NCBI GenBank assembly: GCA_019614645.1 | Contig: JABWDB010000038.1 | Location: forward strand, 1,178,001 to 1,242,000 | Source of the DNA: Stratiolaelaps scimitus | Taxonomy: Eukaryota > Arthropoda > Arachnida > Mesostigmata > Laelapidae | Reading direction: 5' to 3' | DNA length: 64,000 nucleotides | In this document: piece after piece, positions 13,200 to 25,674 of the stretch | How the letters are laid out: each line of letters starts with the position of its first letter | Numbering within the stretch: position 1 is the first letter of the stretch | Translations under genes and position numbers: made by a program | Notes under the pieces: model-generated | Told to the model about the DNA's origin: nothing | Database searches by the model: none | Seen by the model: only the letters and a program-made list of their open reading frames with translations

Positions 13200-14500
13200 A
13201 AAGCTGACATAAAAATCTTTGTGGAAGCCGTTGGTGTGCAGGCCAGCTCGGTACCAAAGCCTTTTCCGTGCTGTTATCTCGCTTATTCTAGAGGAGGTGT
13301 CAGTAGGAACCAGTTTGAAAACCTAGCGGCCTTCTTTGACTGGATCTCAGAGATTTAGTAATGGAAGGGGATTTTAACTTATTCTATTCTTATCGGACAT
13401 TGACTGGAAAACAGTAATCACTGAAAGACGCTTTAGACACAGTAGTTTATTTATCTTTGATCTTATTTTGACCCCTGACCCTAATATCGTCGGTTCTCTA
13501 GCTATAGTTAATCCTCCCTTTGTCATTGACCACTAAAACATGAGATTCGAAATGCTCAGCGCAGTATTGTTGAGAATAAAACTCACGGGTACAATTTCTA
13601 AAATTGAGTCGAAAAATCCATAGAAGCAAACTTGTTATTATTTAAATGGTTATTGCTTTTTATCTCCAGTAAAAATGTAGACGCTAATGTGCGATTGATA
13701 TGTTCAATACCTGCACCATCTCCTCTTGATTTATACCTAACCGTAGCGGCTCTCTGAAGTATCAGCGACTCAAAGGACAAATTCACAACTCGTCCGAAGT
13801 CATGCGGGGTGATCCATCCAGGAATTTCAGACACGGTTATGCAATGCGTCTACTAGAATGAAGATTCTTTTCTATTCGAACGTCTTATTTGAACGATGTC
13901 TTTTTGTGCGCTGATCGAGTTGCGACCGATGGGCTGAAATAAACTGAATCTGACTCCTTCCCGACCACTTTACATTACGGCCGACTAAATTAGAGCCAAA
14001 ATATTGCCATCATTATGAAGATAGCATCTGTCTCAGCAGTACAAGAAGAACTCCAGATCGGAGGTTTACAATTACCGGCCGGTGCCCCAAGGGGTATCGC
14101 ACTATCGCCTTATTTCTAAATAGAGTAGACTTTAAATCGACAACAAAGATTTAACCTTCGTGTGCAGTTATCTTATTGAACGGCAGTTTTGAGTGAAAGT
14201 AAGCATCTCTGAACTGCCCACAGGGGCGCCGCCAGGATGATGGGTCCTCTCCTTTTCTTATATTTTTTCTTGACATTAAGGATACCTGGAGGCATAGTTT
14301 ATATACAATCTTGGTATAATAGATACTAGTGATGGCACGGATCTGTTACATATAATTCTCAATAACAATGCAGTATCCAAGTGGTGTGAGAGAAAAACGA
14401 AATTTTAATGGCTGGGTCTAACTGTGTCGTCCAGTCACATCATGCTGTTAGATTCACTTTAAATGATATCACCATTGTAGACAAGCTTCTTGATGTACGC
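13200..14500 (+). mobile_element. Decayed non-LTR retrotransposon on plus strand (EN and RT pieces)
   Basis: The plus strand shows an endonuclease part: VEAVGVQASSVPKPFPCCYL, VMEGDFNL (frame-adjusted) and FDLILTPDPNIVGSLAIVNP followed by PFVIDHYNM (family: LDLVFT.dP.lV......PPf..SDH.mi) up to 13540. A divergent linker KLSRKIHRSKLVII follows. Then RT motif PTGAPPG..GPLLFL at about 14220-14260, NNNAVSKWCER at about 14375, and SNCVVQSHHAVRFTLNDITI to about 14480. Several frames and stops are involved. The element ends abruptly where an opposite-strand R1-like LINE begins. Confidence 0.7.
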
Positions 14501-15160
14501 GCGAGTCGTCGGGGCCGAGACCCAGACCGAGGCGCCGAACAACATGATCGATTCAGCGCCCGAAGCAGCAGGCGCCTCTTGCCTTCTCGCGGGCCATGGA
14601 TGTTCGGCAGGATCCGGACAATGGCGGCGGCAGCTTTTGAAGCTGCCGCCTTCGCTGCCGCAATCCTGACGTGCCCGTCTCCTCTCATGGCCTTGTCAAG
14701 GTGCACCCCGAGGTACCTGGTCGAATCCGTGAGCTGAATCTTCTCTCCAGCCAGCACGATCTTGATCCATGTATCTTAACCATGTAGGTCTGGAACTGCC
14801 CGTGGCCCGTCAGCACCTGCGGCGCCTCATACGTGAGCTCACCCATGTTGCACTCTGACCACATCCAGAACGGGATCTCTTCAAGTGTCTGGTTCGAGTT
14901 CCCCTCTAGCTCTTCGGGAGTCCTTGCTCGTACCGCGACGGCGAGGTCGTCCGCGTAGGCGGTCAGGTCTACCAGCGGGGGAAGGAGCCTGATCCCCAGG
15001 ACGCCATCGCACCCGATGTTCCAGAGCAGGGGGCCGAGGATTGAGCCTTGTGGAACCCTAGCTGTTATGCGGAAGTCCCAACCCTGGCAACTTAGATCTC
15101 TGTCCCTGAGATATCCTGACAAACATTTACTGAGGTTATCCAATCGTCATACCCTATTTC
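14500..15160 (-). mobile_element. R1-like LINE fragment, RT domain
   Basis: The minus strand from about 15143 reads LSKCLSGYLRDRDL, then ITARVPQGSILGPLLWNIGC, LVDLTAYADDLAVAVRARTP (YADD catalytic box), PQVLTGHGQFQTYMVKIHG and, after one frame change, VLAGEKIQLTDSTRYLGVHL. It ends with AAAIVRILPNIHGPREGKRR. This order (CPQGS.LGP.LWN, AYADDlavvv, vLTG, RYLGV.LD, LPN..GPr..rR.LL) is that of R1-clade ORF2. It is shorter than a complete RT and has a frameshift near 14757. Confidence 0.85.
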
Positions 15161-15959
15161 TAAACCTCTATTATGGTTGTTTTGTTTTTAAGGGCGTAGA
15201 ATTCGACGTTTACTCTAATAGCACCAACGTTTATGTATTGTTCAGAGACATGGCAACCATAGCTAAAAGATACACATGCATGCACTAAACTGGGTCAACA
15301 AATATGTTCGTAGGACTGTTGCGAGATGTAGTTTTTCAAAGAAGTCGATTATATTATCGCCGCTAAGTGGACTGCAAGATGCAGTTGACCTTTAAGTGGT
15401 TCGAAAACTGGAAAAGCTGACCTTGTTCAATCAGTCTCCTTGCCTTGGTACAGGTATCCTTTTGGCTGAGCTTTCATTGAAGAGGTGGCATTTGTGATCC
15501 CCCGTGAAAGACTGACCACTCTGCCGTTGGTTTCAAATCAAAGGGCTAAAACACAATACCTCTAAACCTGACCATGTAGCAGCCGCTGCTCTACGCTCGT
15601 CTGTTGGCCTGGCGAGCCTTAAGATTCAAACTGTTTCTATTTGATATTTTTTGACTGAGATCTCCCTGGTCAATTTAACCCCTGTTAACAAACTGTTTCT
15701 TAACCGTCATCATATATAATACTTAAAGCGGCATTGCAATCGTTGATCGTGCGACCACTCTCGACGTCAGAGTTCGTTTTTTTCCATACCCAGTGCCCGC
15801 CAGATCGCTCACGTATGCTGCGGATTATATTTCAGCCTTTCTTCTTAGAGTACATGTCTGACGGAGCCTTCCCGATTGACATTAGGTAGAACTGAAAATT
15901 CCCGTGTCCTGTTTTGAACTCTGTGAAGAAGTAAGAGAGCTCTCTACCTCTAAGTCAAT
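15161..15959. other. No clear feature between two R1-like fragments
   Basis: No RT or endonuclease motif recognised. It may be diverged LINE sequence. Confidence 0.35.
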
Positions 15960-16610
15960 CGATCCAGTCATTGATTACCGGTACTCTGGCATTTGGTTCA
16001 CCATTTGGAATGGCATTCTCGCTGTCGTTGAGTTATTGCCTCGTGTCATGCTTCGCTCTTATTCCTAGTCGGGTTGTTCCAATGCTTTCTCCCTTCTGGT
16101 TCTTCAGTTGTGAGGGTATGAAACCCGCTGGCACTAAGGAAGCAGATGTACTAACTGTCCGATATGTCTGACTAATTCTTGAAGTTAGGGTCTTCTGTGT
16201 TTTCGAGCAAGTTTTTTTCATAGGCTTTACTTGCCGCGGGACTGGCAAACACTAGAGCTCCGAGAAGAACGATTGACTCGACAACGCTCATTAGAAGTTT
16301 TCTCCTTTTGTCTCTTGGGCCATATATACTAGGCATACTTTTGGCAAGCACATTCGAAACTTTTGTGGCTATGTTTGGCTGCATTCTTAAGTTATAGGCT
16401 CCCTTCACCTTTAGTTAAGTGTACCCCTAAGTATCTGGCTGTGTTCGCTATCTTGATTTTTTGTTTTCCGAGAACTACGTTGATGCGAGGAATATTTTTT
16501 CTTCCAATCAATAAAATTGCCTCGCCTTTAGCGGGCGAAAGCTCTAAACTGTTTTTTTCCCATCCAAGACGAAACTGCCTTGAGTGCTTTATTTAGTCGT
16601 AGCTCGAGGA
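15960..16610 (-). mobile_element. R1-like LINE fragment, RT C-terminal region
   Basis: Minus-strand translation: SLELSPAKGEAILLIGRKNI, KIANTARYLGVHLTKGEGSL, KVSNVLAKSMPSIYGPRDKR and RKLLMSVVESIVLLGALVFA. After a shift it continues RISQTYRTVSTSASLVPAGF (R1 family: RayRTvs..a..vlAGviPl). It covers the same part of ORF2 as the neighbouring fragments at 14.5 and 18.1 kb, so it is a separate insertion or a duplicate rather than a continuation. Interrupted by stops. Confidence 0.8.
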
Positions 16611-17033
16611 AACAGCGATAAATGATACCTGGCTCGGGTTTAGTGTGTCTGAAGGAGTTTGAAACCCGACGAGACGGTGGACCGGGACTAAAAACCGGGA
16701 CTAACCCGTTAGTTGCCCCTACAATACGTTGTTTGAAATAATAATGAAAGAAATAAAAATGAAACCACAGTTCAAGTCTTCGAGGTCCAAGGCTTTTAGT
16801 GACTCATACAATCCTACAGTGGAAAATATCATAGCAGGGTTACAAATTCCGGAAAGTAATTATGATGTGTTTTAGGATGCATTTTTGATCGTCCTCTGGT
16901 ATAGTTTCTTTAGTGGGTGTGGGTATGTTAATGATATGCATAAGTCATTCACAGTGCTTATGTACCAGCAAACTGACAAGTACATTCCTAAAAGAGGATA
17001 TCCCACCAAACACTGGGACATTCGGCAATATGT
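16611..17033. other. No recognisable feature
   Basis: Spacer between two R1-like pieces; possibly 3' untranslated sequence of the element at 17.0-19.4 kb. Confidence 0.35.
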
Positions 17034-19400
17034 TCAGAGTCTGGAGAAGTAAATGAAAGCTGACCCTTCGCCAGTTCTTGCAGTTCTACCTCGTAAGGGT
17101 GGGCAGGTGGCTGACTCATTTCGATTCTCAATTGTAACCCCGACTATTATTCGCATTACTACGGATCTCGGTAGGTCTTTTGAACCCCGCGTCCATGAAG
17201 CTGCCTCCATGTTCTCTTGTTCTTCTTGCGATCCTCTTGTTGTTTCGTCATCTTCTTGACCGTCATCGTCGCCTTTCATCCTCAATCCTTGTCTTAGTTC
17301 TTGTTCTCTCTCCCTTTCCATGTTTGCCCTTTCTCTTATGGTTTCAACATTCTCGGATGTGTTGTCACTCTACTTCACTTTCGGTACCATCGTTTACATT
17401 GTCAGTGTCGTTCGTAGTTTTGCATCTTGCTGCATTTGTTTCTTTTTAGTAACTTGGTGCAGTGCAAGACCGTGCGCTCTGCTATATATCCGCGGATTCT
17501 CCGATCTCGCATGGCAGACAAGTAGCTCTATCGGCCTTCTTCATTCTTTTCAAATATGTTTGAAAACAGCTATATTCCGTTAGGACTTGTGTCAGCTCAT
17601 ACGACAGGTCCCTATGTGATCGTTGCATCCGCGGGATGAGTTTCCTTGTCCATTCCCCTTTTACGATCATCTCTCTCCTAATCGCCTATTCTTCTTTCCA
17701 TTTGTCGCCGTCTTCCCGCTGGCCGCCTCAGTACTTTTTCTGGAGTTTCAGTACTTTCTGTTCGTTCCTCTATGACGTGTTCCTATGGTACGATGCGCGT
17801 TACTACAATGGCTATGTCAGTCCTGGGCGCAATAGTGGTCAGAAGTCGCCGCTTTTTCTGCCTATATTTAATTCGAGCGACAATTTGCCTATTTGGTGTT
17901 AGTAGTCGATCTTATTAGTCAGCTAACCGAAGCAAGTAATTATCACACTTTGGCAAATCGAGCTACCTTAGCCTTCGATGTCAAAGGGTTGGCCTTTGAA
18001 TCGAAGACTTTCACCGTAAATATGAAACGCGCCATCTCACCTTGAAATTTCGAATCGCTGGCTCCTTTATTCTGGGCTTAATTCTTATTAATAGACCCAC
18101 CGCGTTAGCTGCTTTGGTCGTATAGTCAATATGTGTAGCCGCTTTCATAGTTTTGCTTAGCGTTCCCCCCAGGTACCCTGTTCAGCTCGATGTCGATCTC
18201 CAGACATTCTTTTCTTTCATTCAGAGGGATTGCCTCACTCTTCTCGGATGATAATATATGCCCATTGTTTCCCATCTATCTTACGATACTCGCCAGTTCC
18301 TTGTTGGCCTTCCTCGCTAGGTCCTTCCCCTCTTTGGCGATCACCATCAGCTCCAAATCGTCGGTATAGTAACTGTGTGGGTGCTCGTCGGCATGTTAGC
18401 TAGTTCAGTGACGACAGTATACGAGAGGTTCTAAAGGATCGGTCCGAGGACCCACCCGTGTGGGATGCCTGCGGTCGTTCTGTACGTGCTTCCACCGCGT
18501 CGGACCCCCTGTCTTCGATATAGCTTGTGACCATTCTCCTCAAATACGTTCAGCGTTTAACGTCGTGGCTAGTATAGCCTCAAAGTCTTTTCCTGCGTAC
18601 TGAAGAGGCAAAGAGGGCGGTTCGCGTTCGGGTGATTCGCCGGTATGTTGGGCTTCAATAGAAGCGCCAGTCGGGGCTCTTTCCATGTTCTCGAAAGCCT
18701 TTTCCTCACTAGGAGTCTGTCGACAATTGCTCAGTGCTTTTTCAGGGGATAATTCGTAGCTTCCGGTAGGACACCATCAGAACCCCCGGCTTTCTCCGTG
18801 GCCATTTACCGGCCTCCACGATTTCTTCTACTGTCGTTACCAGTACGCCCTTTCAGGCTCATCCTGGTCAGCAAAGGTTGACTTAACTTCTCGTTCAAAG
18901 CTGCTTGTCAGCGCTAGTGGCCTGCATCATAGCTCTTTTATTACAATCTTGTATACAAGGCCCCGGGCATCCGTCGCCGTCCTCGACGTCCTTGCAGATT
19001 TCGTTCCATTTTCCCCTGCTTCTCTCTATTAGTTGCTTCAGCCTCTTTCTCTCTATTTTGAGCATTCCTTCCTGTTGAAGTTAATCTTGAAGGGCTGTCG
19101 ATGCTGTTATTCGCCTCGTTCTCGGTGTCGTCAGCTTTCAGCTTATGATCACGAATCGCGGCGATCTATTCGTTACACCAGTATGTTGAACTACGGCCTC
19201 GTTTATTATGTCGGCTCATTGGAGACGCCTTTCGAGAGGCTTCCTGGAGTGCCTTGTCGATCTGTGTCGCATCTTGTCCTGTCGCTACCCTGAGTAGCCA
19301 TTCGATCGAAAAACCGTATCTAGCTTTCTGAATAGGGTATGCTGCTAACCGACACACTCCAGCAGCACCAAAACGCATTTAATGCCAGCCACGCGTAGTT
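17034..19400 (-). mobile_element. R1-like LINE, degraded but long (RT to C-terminus)
   Basis: Minus strand from about 19380: RSSTYWCNE (like vYWW.eEI before the RT); TTAGIPHGWVLGPIL near 18460; YYTDDLELMVIAKEGKDLAR near 18370 (YTDD catalytic box); GYLGGTLSKTMKAATHID near 18170; WTRKLIPRMQRSHRDLSYEL then TQVLTEYSCFQTYLKRM near 17640-17540 (the R1 C-terminal W.R.LIP.........LTQ.LtgHG.F..YL block); and an acidic/Arg-rich tail ENVETIRERANMEREREQEL near 17330. All typical R1 ORF2 landmarks from RT onward appear in order, with many stops and frame changes. Confidence 0.8.
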
Positions 19401-19410
19401 ATGTGGAGGA

Positions 19411-19565
19411 GCTCAGGTAAAGGTAAAGGTTTAATGGTTTATTGAAGGAGCTGCAATTTTACAGTGCTTAAGCTCTCTTTTATGTCACAGGGAGCGCTTT
19501 CACCTGCCCTAGACAGAAGCATACCTGACAAACACCGAAAGTTCCCCCAGAAAGATCACTAACCT
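19411..19565 (-). repeat. LINE/SINE 3' end with AATAAA and short-repeat tail
   Basis: On the minus strand the sequence runs GCAGCTCCTTCAATAAACCA and ends in a short tandem of CTTTA units (TTAAACCTTTACCTTTACC) at 19432-19411. An AATAAA signal followed by a microsatellite-like tail is typical of a non-LTR element 3' end. The parent element is not identified; it may belong with the R1-like pieces downstream. Confidence 0.45.
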
Positions 19566-20762
19566 AGAAGCGGGTTTCTAGCAAACAACAGTGATGATAT
19601 CAAACGCTTGGAAGGGCTGCTCGCACGGTAATCATCACTTGGTAACTAGCTTCCACCATCTCGCCTGCTCGACCGCGAACTTCCATGATCCGGGTCCAGC
19701 CTGCTCATGTAGATTCAGTGGGGACGCGTGCTCCAGGTACCATCTCAGCACGGCATTCAAGCATTCGTTGGCCGATGTCACCCTACCCTGACCAATAGGA
19801 CTCTCATATCTGTAGATACTGTTACCTTATCTCATTTCATTCCATTCTATTTTATTTCTATCATTACCCTGTTATACCCATACCATCTGTTGATAAAATA
19901 ATCGAAATCATGATGATTATTTCTTCACTGTTGCATTAAAATCCTTCGTTACTATAGCCCAGTTATTTACTTGCTTGTTTATGCTGTGGTTCCCACCTCA
20001 GATCTTCACGCCCGGATGCCTCTAAATGTTCACTGTCTTGCACCTCGCCGGACACACCACTTTAGCCACTCCACCTTGCGGGAGCTCACTACAATTACCT
20101 TTGCACCATTCGCCGTCTGTCCACTGACACCCAGTTGGCTGAAATGGTCAATGACTGGGCCAAACATCAGAACTACGAAGCAAACTTCCACTGCAAATAC
20201 TTACATTACCAAGGCCGCGTCAATCATAATCTTCTCATATTCATGATTGAGCTGCTAAATGTGGACTCTAAATGCGTTACCTTTCGAATAAGAAGTGTTG
20301 TGTCGCGGTCAACAATGTCCTTACTTCATATAACTCGTGCCCATGCAGGTTTCTTAGGTCTCCTGCGTGGGACCTCTTTTGATTTGGATCTTTGTTTTGG
20401 ACTAGAAATACTGTTTCCCCGACGGCGTAGCCATCAGTTGTATTCTGGCCACTTAAATTAAATATACCAATCTGAAGTCCCACGGACAGGCTGCTTCCAC
20501 AGTCGGCTATTGATGTTGTTGGAGCGTGGTACCGCACAAATCCATTCAATACAATACACTACATTTGACACAAGAAGCAAAGGCTAAAACAAGCAATGTC
20601 TGGGTATTTGCACAGGCTAGACGAAGAGCACGTCACACCAAGAAAGACGTTGTTCATACAGGTTTTTGTTGTTATTTCGTTTGGTTGTAGGTTCGATTCG
20701 CTTCTGGTGACAGTGGAAATGGCAGTGAAGAGTGCCTTGGTTTGGTGTTGGCTATATGAGGT
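19566..20762. other. No recognisable feature
   Basis: Frames at plus 19971-20246 and 20135-20461 and minus 20549-20277 overlap and show no domain. Confidence 0.35.
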
Positions 20763-21473
20763 AGGTTCATAAGTACCCGCGCTTTTTTCTTAAGGAAAAA
20801 CACAGCAACTATACAAACAAATTAATTTCTGACGTATTGTCCGCTACTATTTACAACCTCCTCCCTCCTCTCGGGCAATTTTTTTATGACGGCTCGCCAG
20901 AATTTTTCACTTTTGCTCGCGAAGAAGTTTTCGAGCCACATTTTGAGACCCTCATCAGTGTCAAGTGTATGAACGCTAAGATTGTTTGCCAGTGAACAGA
21001 AAAGGTAGTAGTCTGTCGGGTGAGGTCCGGCGAATAAGGTGGGTGCAAGAGAACCTCCCATTCATGCACTAGGAGAGCTCATTGACAATTTTAGCGGTGT
21101 GGGGCTGGAATTGTCGTGCAGTAGAATGACCTGGCCTTGTTTTGCGGGTCTTTTCTCGCGGATAGCTTGATTTCTCGATACAACTGGGCTAGGTAAACCT
21201 CTTTGTTGACTGTTTTTTTAATTTTCAAGCATTTTCCAGTGTATCAGTATTTTCGCTGACTTCATGCGGAAGCCAACATCTTTTTCCACCTGGAACATCC
21301 ATGCTTGGAGCCGCAAATTGATTGTATTTTTGCTCTATAGTAGAACACGATTGAACACGCGTGTAAAGAAGTGAAAGCGCTTTTAAATGGCATATGGAAG
21401 TAAACAAACGGAGAAGGCGAAAGTGGAACGGGCAAAGGCCAAAGAAAAGCGCGGGAACTTATGGGTCAACATA
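20763..21473 (-). mobile_element. Internally deleted mariner element (about 0.7 kb)
   Basis: Inverted ends are seen: TTCATAAGTACCCGCGCTTT on the left and, as reverse complement, CCCATAAGTTCCCGCGCTTT on the right at about 21445-21470. Minus-strand transposase remains: TVNKEVYLAQLYREIKLSA, then in another frame REKRPAKQGQVILLHDNSSP, and after further shifts HPPYSPDL / PTDYYLFCSLANNLSV and a tail KLPERREEVVNSSGQYVRN ending at 20822. The order and the YYLF block fit a mariner C-terminal half. The N-terminal HTH and first catalytic region are missing, so roughly half the usual 1.3 kb element is deleted while both ends remain. Confidence 0.82.
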
Positions 21474-24424
21474 ATACTTCAGACTCGTCAGTATGAAATC
21501 ATCTTTACGGAGTTAAGTTTACGAATAATACGCTAATATCTATTTTGAAATGCAATACCCAGAACTGAACGGATAAACAATATGTTCTTCTTAGAGATTA
21601 CCACGGTTCCTTCGAGTGGCACTTGAATGAATGCGTAAAAAATAATATTCTTATTTAGCCCATTAGCTTCCCACACTTGTCGCGTTCTGCCATTGCAAGT
21701 GACCCGCTACATAATCCGCAGCGACACGTTTCATCAATCCTCAAAAGTTACACCGCAAATTACAACACATTTGTATATGTGTGTATCGCTTGAGGAACTT
21801 AATAAAATATGCATAATTTACGCTCATGCCAATACTGAGTAAAGCAACAAACAGACATCGAGGTGTAGCTAGAAAAAGTATGACCCAGGTATAAGAATGC
21901 AAAAAATTCTGCCTTTTTCATAGAGTCTAAGCTTCTCTTGGAAAAAGATGAACTTTTTGCAAAGTTTTTTCCGCAGCTGTTGAGAATCAATGAAACTGTG
22001 AAAATTGCTTTTGTTCTATTTTTTTTGCAAAGTTCGATTCTTTCATTTTTCCACAAAGTAGAAGTGGAGGATATTTATACTTAAGATAACGAGATAACTG
22101 CAAAAAGGCAGGAGACTAAGTTAGTCAAATGAGGACCCCGTCGCTGAAGATTGCTGCATTCCCCGGACCCTCGGGACACACACACCCCCAAATTTCATTC
22201 CGCCTCGCGGGGTCTTCGGGGACCTCGTCACTACGCTTCGTTTCGTTTCACCTCGTCCCCAGAGACCCTGTCTCAATCCGTTGTTCTATTAACACGTTGC
22301 GGCCCACTTAGGGTACGGCGTTAGACTTTGCTGCATGTAAGCATCTACCAATCAAAATGTGTTTACTTTAAAATAGGTCGTAGTATCGCCGTAAAGCGCT
22401 ATGATGTTATGCCAGCTAGGTAAGTGGTGCGATTCTTTACGCAATAGCACAGAGTTGCAAGCTGTGTCAGCCATTCTCCGTTCCAATACCTTTGCCTTGG
22501 TGACGCCCTATTCAATTGTCAATTCTACTCGTTGATAGCACAATTGCTCACACCTTTATATTTTTTCCAGTACGACAAAAATGGCCGTATACTTCACTCT
22601 AATCATTTGCAACAGCACGGTGAACTGATATTGGAACGTGGCTCGGGGTCTGTACTGAGCACACTCGACATTAGATAAGCCAATCACTATACCTCATTAA
22701 CGAATAACTACCAGTTGGGAGTTTCGTAACATGAACAAGTGCAAGAATTAATCCGCTCATTAATCTGTTTTCTTCGTTTTGAAAATACTGCATTGATTAG
22801 TAATGTCAAAAGGCTGAATGCTCATCGAGCCCAGACACATGTTTCTAACATTCTCATAATATTTGGTATCAGGTGGCCGCCATTATTTAGCAGTTTCCTG
22901 GGCACCACATAAATAAACGTATTTTTAAATGAAAGCCCCTCGCACTATGATTACTGGCGATCAAATTGGCTTAGTCATAATAATTGGAATTTAAATAAAA
23001 TCCGCCAGTAAAATAAACAGCTGTATTTCCTGTCATCTTGACCCATGTGAAACTGGATATACTTGTTAGACCTTCTCTTTACTTTGATCCCAAATATAAT
23101 AATTGAAATAACGCGCTCAGCCCCGCTGATTCGTAACACGATTTTTATTTATTAACATGTTTACTTGTTAACAATGTTGTGTAGCTCTCTATATGAGCTT
23201 AGTTTTACCCAGTAAAGCCACAGTCGAGACTGGCTGTGAAGGTAAATATTACTCAAACGTGTGAAAATAAATGTGAAATGTATAATAATTATAATAAGAA
23301 GAAGAAGAAGAATAACAATAGTTCAGCGGGTACAATTATCGCCCACTTTTATAATTAACTAAACGCAGGGTAGTGTAGACAATCAAGGTCAATTGGCCAG
23401 CTGGCACAACCGGTGACATAAGAAATACGTATTTATACTTCGATTATAACCATGTTTTTTAGAGGTCGTGCAATTTGTCTTGACCCTTATGTAACGTGAC
23501 TCTTATGTCTTAGATAGACTGTTACACGTTTTGGTGTGAATAAAAACGATATTATTATTATAACTAACTAAAAATAAATATAATTAACATTATAATAATA
23601 TTATGGTTTTATCCAAATTTCTCTACTGCTCAGAAGCATACAGACTTTACCTTTAGAAACATATTGAAACGTTGAACAGAGTAAAATACAAGCTAGGTTC
23701 ATTCGTAGAGTAACCAGGCCTTGGAAGATCCCGCTTCAAAAGAGCGAGAGTCTATCTGCAAACTTCCGATTGTCTAAGAGGCTCAGTCGTACTAACACTA
23801 CTAGTGACAAGTATTAGGCTCACCTTTAACTTAGTTTTGGTACTGTCCGTTCACGGCTGTCATTCATACAGAGCACCTTAACAATATGTTTGTGTGGAAT
23901 ATGTCTCATCCTGTCCGGCAACTCGCAATTAACCTAGCATTTCTTTATTTACTAATACAATACTGAGTTTGGTTTATCAACGGAACTGCAGTTGTTTTTT
24001 ATAACTCGTATCAGTGATAAGTGAGTATCGCAAATAGTCTTAACAACAAAATAATAATAGTAATAAGTATCTCAACATTCCCATTTACGGTGATGACATA
24101 GTACATGTAATACTGCAATTGTTTCATGTAATATGTCATTCCATTTTGTTTTATAAATGAGTATTTGAAACTAATTAAATAATAAAGATGGTGGGTGGTG
24201 TTAACTATTTGATGGGAAACCCACAACTGATCGTTCTTCTGCAAAAGCAGATCAGATTAGTCTCTGTGTGTGTGTGTGACAGAGGACTTTGCCTTTCTGC
24301 TATGAAAGTAATCCATCCATCGATGCGTATAGCAGTAGTCAGTTATTTAGTGAATCATTTTGTTATTTACAGTGCACCCACGTAAGTGAGCTACATTCAA
24401 TGTTACGGTCGGCGTTTCTGTTGC

Positions 24425-24428
<4 letters not shown>
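21474..24428. other. Intergenic, AT-rich, nothing recognised
   Basis: About 3 kb without a convincing exon. A GC-richer patch at 22130-22320 stands out but shares no repeat that I noticed. (AAG)n and (ATA)n runs occur at about 23297-23316 and 23545-23610. Confidence 0.4.

Positions 24429-24459
<31 letters not shown>
24429..24459. repeat. (TA)n microsatellite
   Basis: Pure AT dinucleotide run next to repeat C copy 3. Similar short TA runs occur at about 25281-25304, 31053-31078, 31738-31755, 32059-32082, 34541-34567, 35069-35098, 42280-42298 and 43555-43593. Confidence 0.95.
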
Positions 24460-24462
<3 letters not shown>

Positions 24463-24469
24463 GCTGGGA

Positions 24470-24605
24470 GCTGTGTACACATATATACATTACAGTGTCA
24501 GAATTGTTTATTCAAACATACAGTAATTAGGAATTATTTCTAGGGATTATGGGGGGGGGGATTAGCTGGGACCGGGGCTGAGTCCGACATTATTCCGAGG
24601 AAGGC
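24470..24605 (-). repeat. Repeat C, copy 3
   Basis: Minus strand: CGCCTTCCTCGGAATAATGT, CTCAGCCCCGGTCCCAGC, a C10 run, ATAATCCCTAGAAATAATTC, and TTACTGTATGTTTGAATAAA. The 3' end alone (ACTGTATGTTTGAATAAA) occurs again at about 25334-25353 on the plus strand. Confidence 0.7.
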
Positions 24606-25659
24606 GATGTGTGTGTGAGTGTCTGAGAATCGTTAATAATAACCTGTCAGAATACTTCACTGTCTAACTATATAACTATTTCAACCAACTCGCCTCGACT
24701 ACGGGTGTTTCAAATATCACACCCTCAAGTACCAATGGTTATCTATCTACAGCTGTTTATTACGCGATGCCTCGTACAAGTCATCCTATTATATGCAATA
24801 TTATATAGTATCTCATTGATGAGTGAACTGGTGGCACATCTTCTCATCCCGTTTATTCAGTGCTGGTGTTATCTAGTCTATTCGGATTGACCAATATTGC
24901 TGAAGTTGTTGATACTTACAGCCAAATAATTTCTAGCCCAGGTTTTCATCAACATTCCAATTAAGGTGATGGTGAATTATACAAGATGTATTATATCTGT
25001 AACATACGGAACCTGTAATGTAATCTGCAAGGTATGTGGGACTTCCGATCTTGCTGTCCAGCTTGCCGCCGTCACAACCATCAGTAGACAGGTTCATTTG
25101 GTCTAGCCAGACTTCCGTCTTTATTTGCTCTGATCACGACCCTTCTTTGAGTGATTAAAGAACTTTCGCATTGCAAGGAATCATTTATCGGCAAAAGTGT
25201 TGAATACAGTGTGGTTTACAGATTTCTAAAAAAATACGCGAATGGGTAATATCCTTATCAAGGGGAGCTACTAACATGGCACATATATATATATATATAT
25301 ATATTATACATATGAATACTACTGTACCTAACTACTGTATGTTTGAATAAATCTCTTTACTCATAAAAAATATATATAGCAGTGGTAAATATGTGATTTG
25401 ATCGGTATCGACACGAATATTTGTGTTTTTGCTATTAGAATTCTACGATCGGCGAAATGTTGTTGTTCTGAGATGTTGTTGAGATGTAATTAATATTACA
25501 ACACCGAAATCTATTTAGTTGTTTTTAAGATCATATATTTTTTCGATGCTGCAATTTCAACGGCATTTACATTACATACTCAGAAGAATGACCTTTATTA
25601 GTATATCCCACTTACCTAAGTACAATAATAAATTTAATAAGCTAATTATATGCCCTGTC
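24606..25659. other. AT-rich, nothing beyond small repeats
   Basis: Contains a TA run at about 25281-25304 and a repeat C 3' fragment at about 25334-25353. Confidence 0.4.
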
Positions 25660-25674
25660 AATTAAAGCCATACT

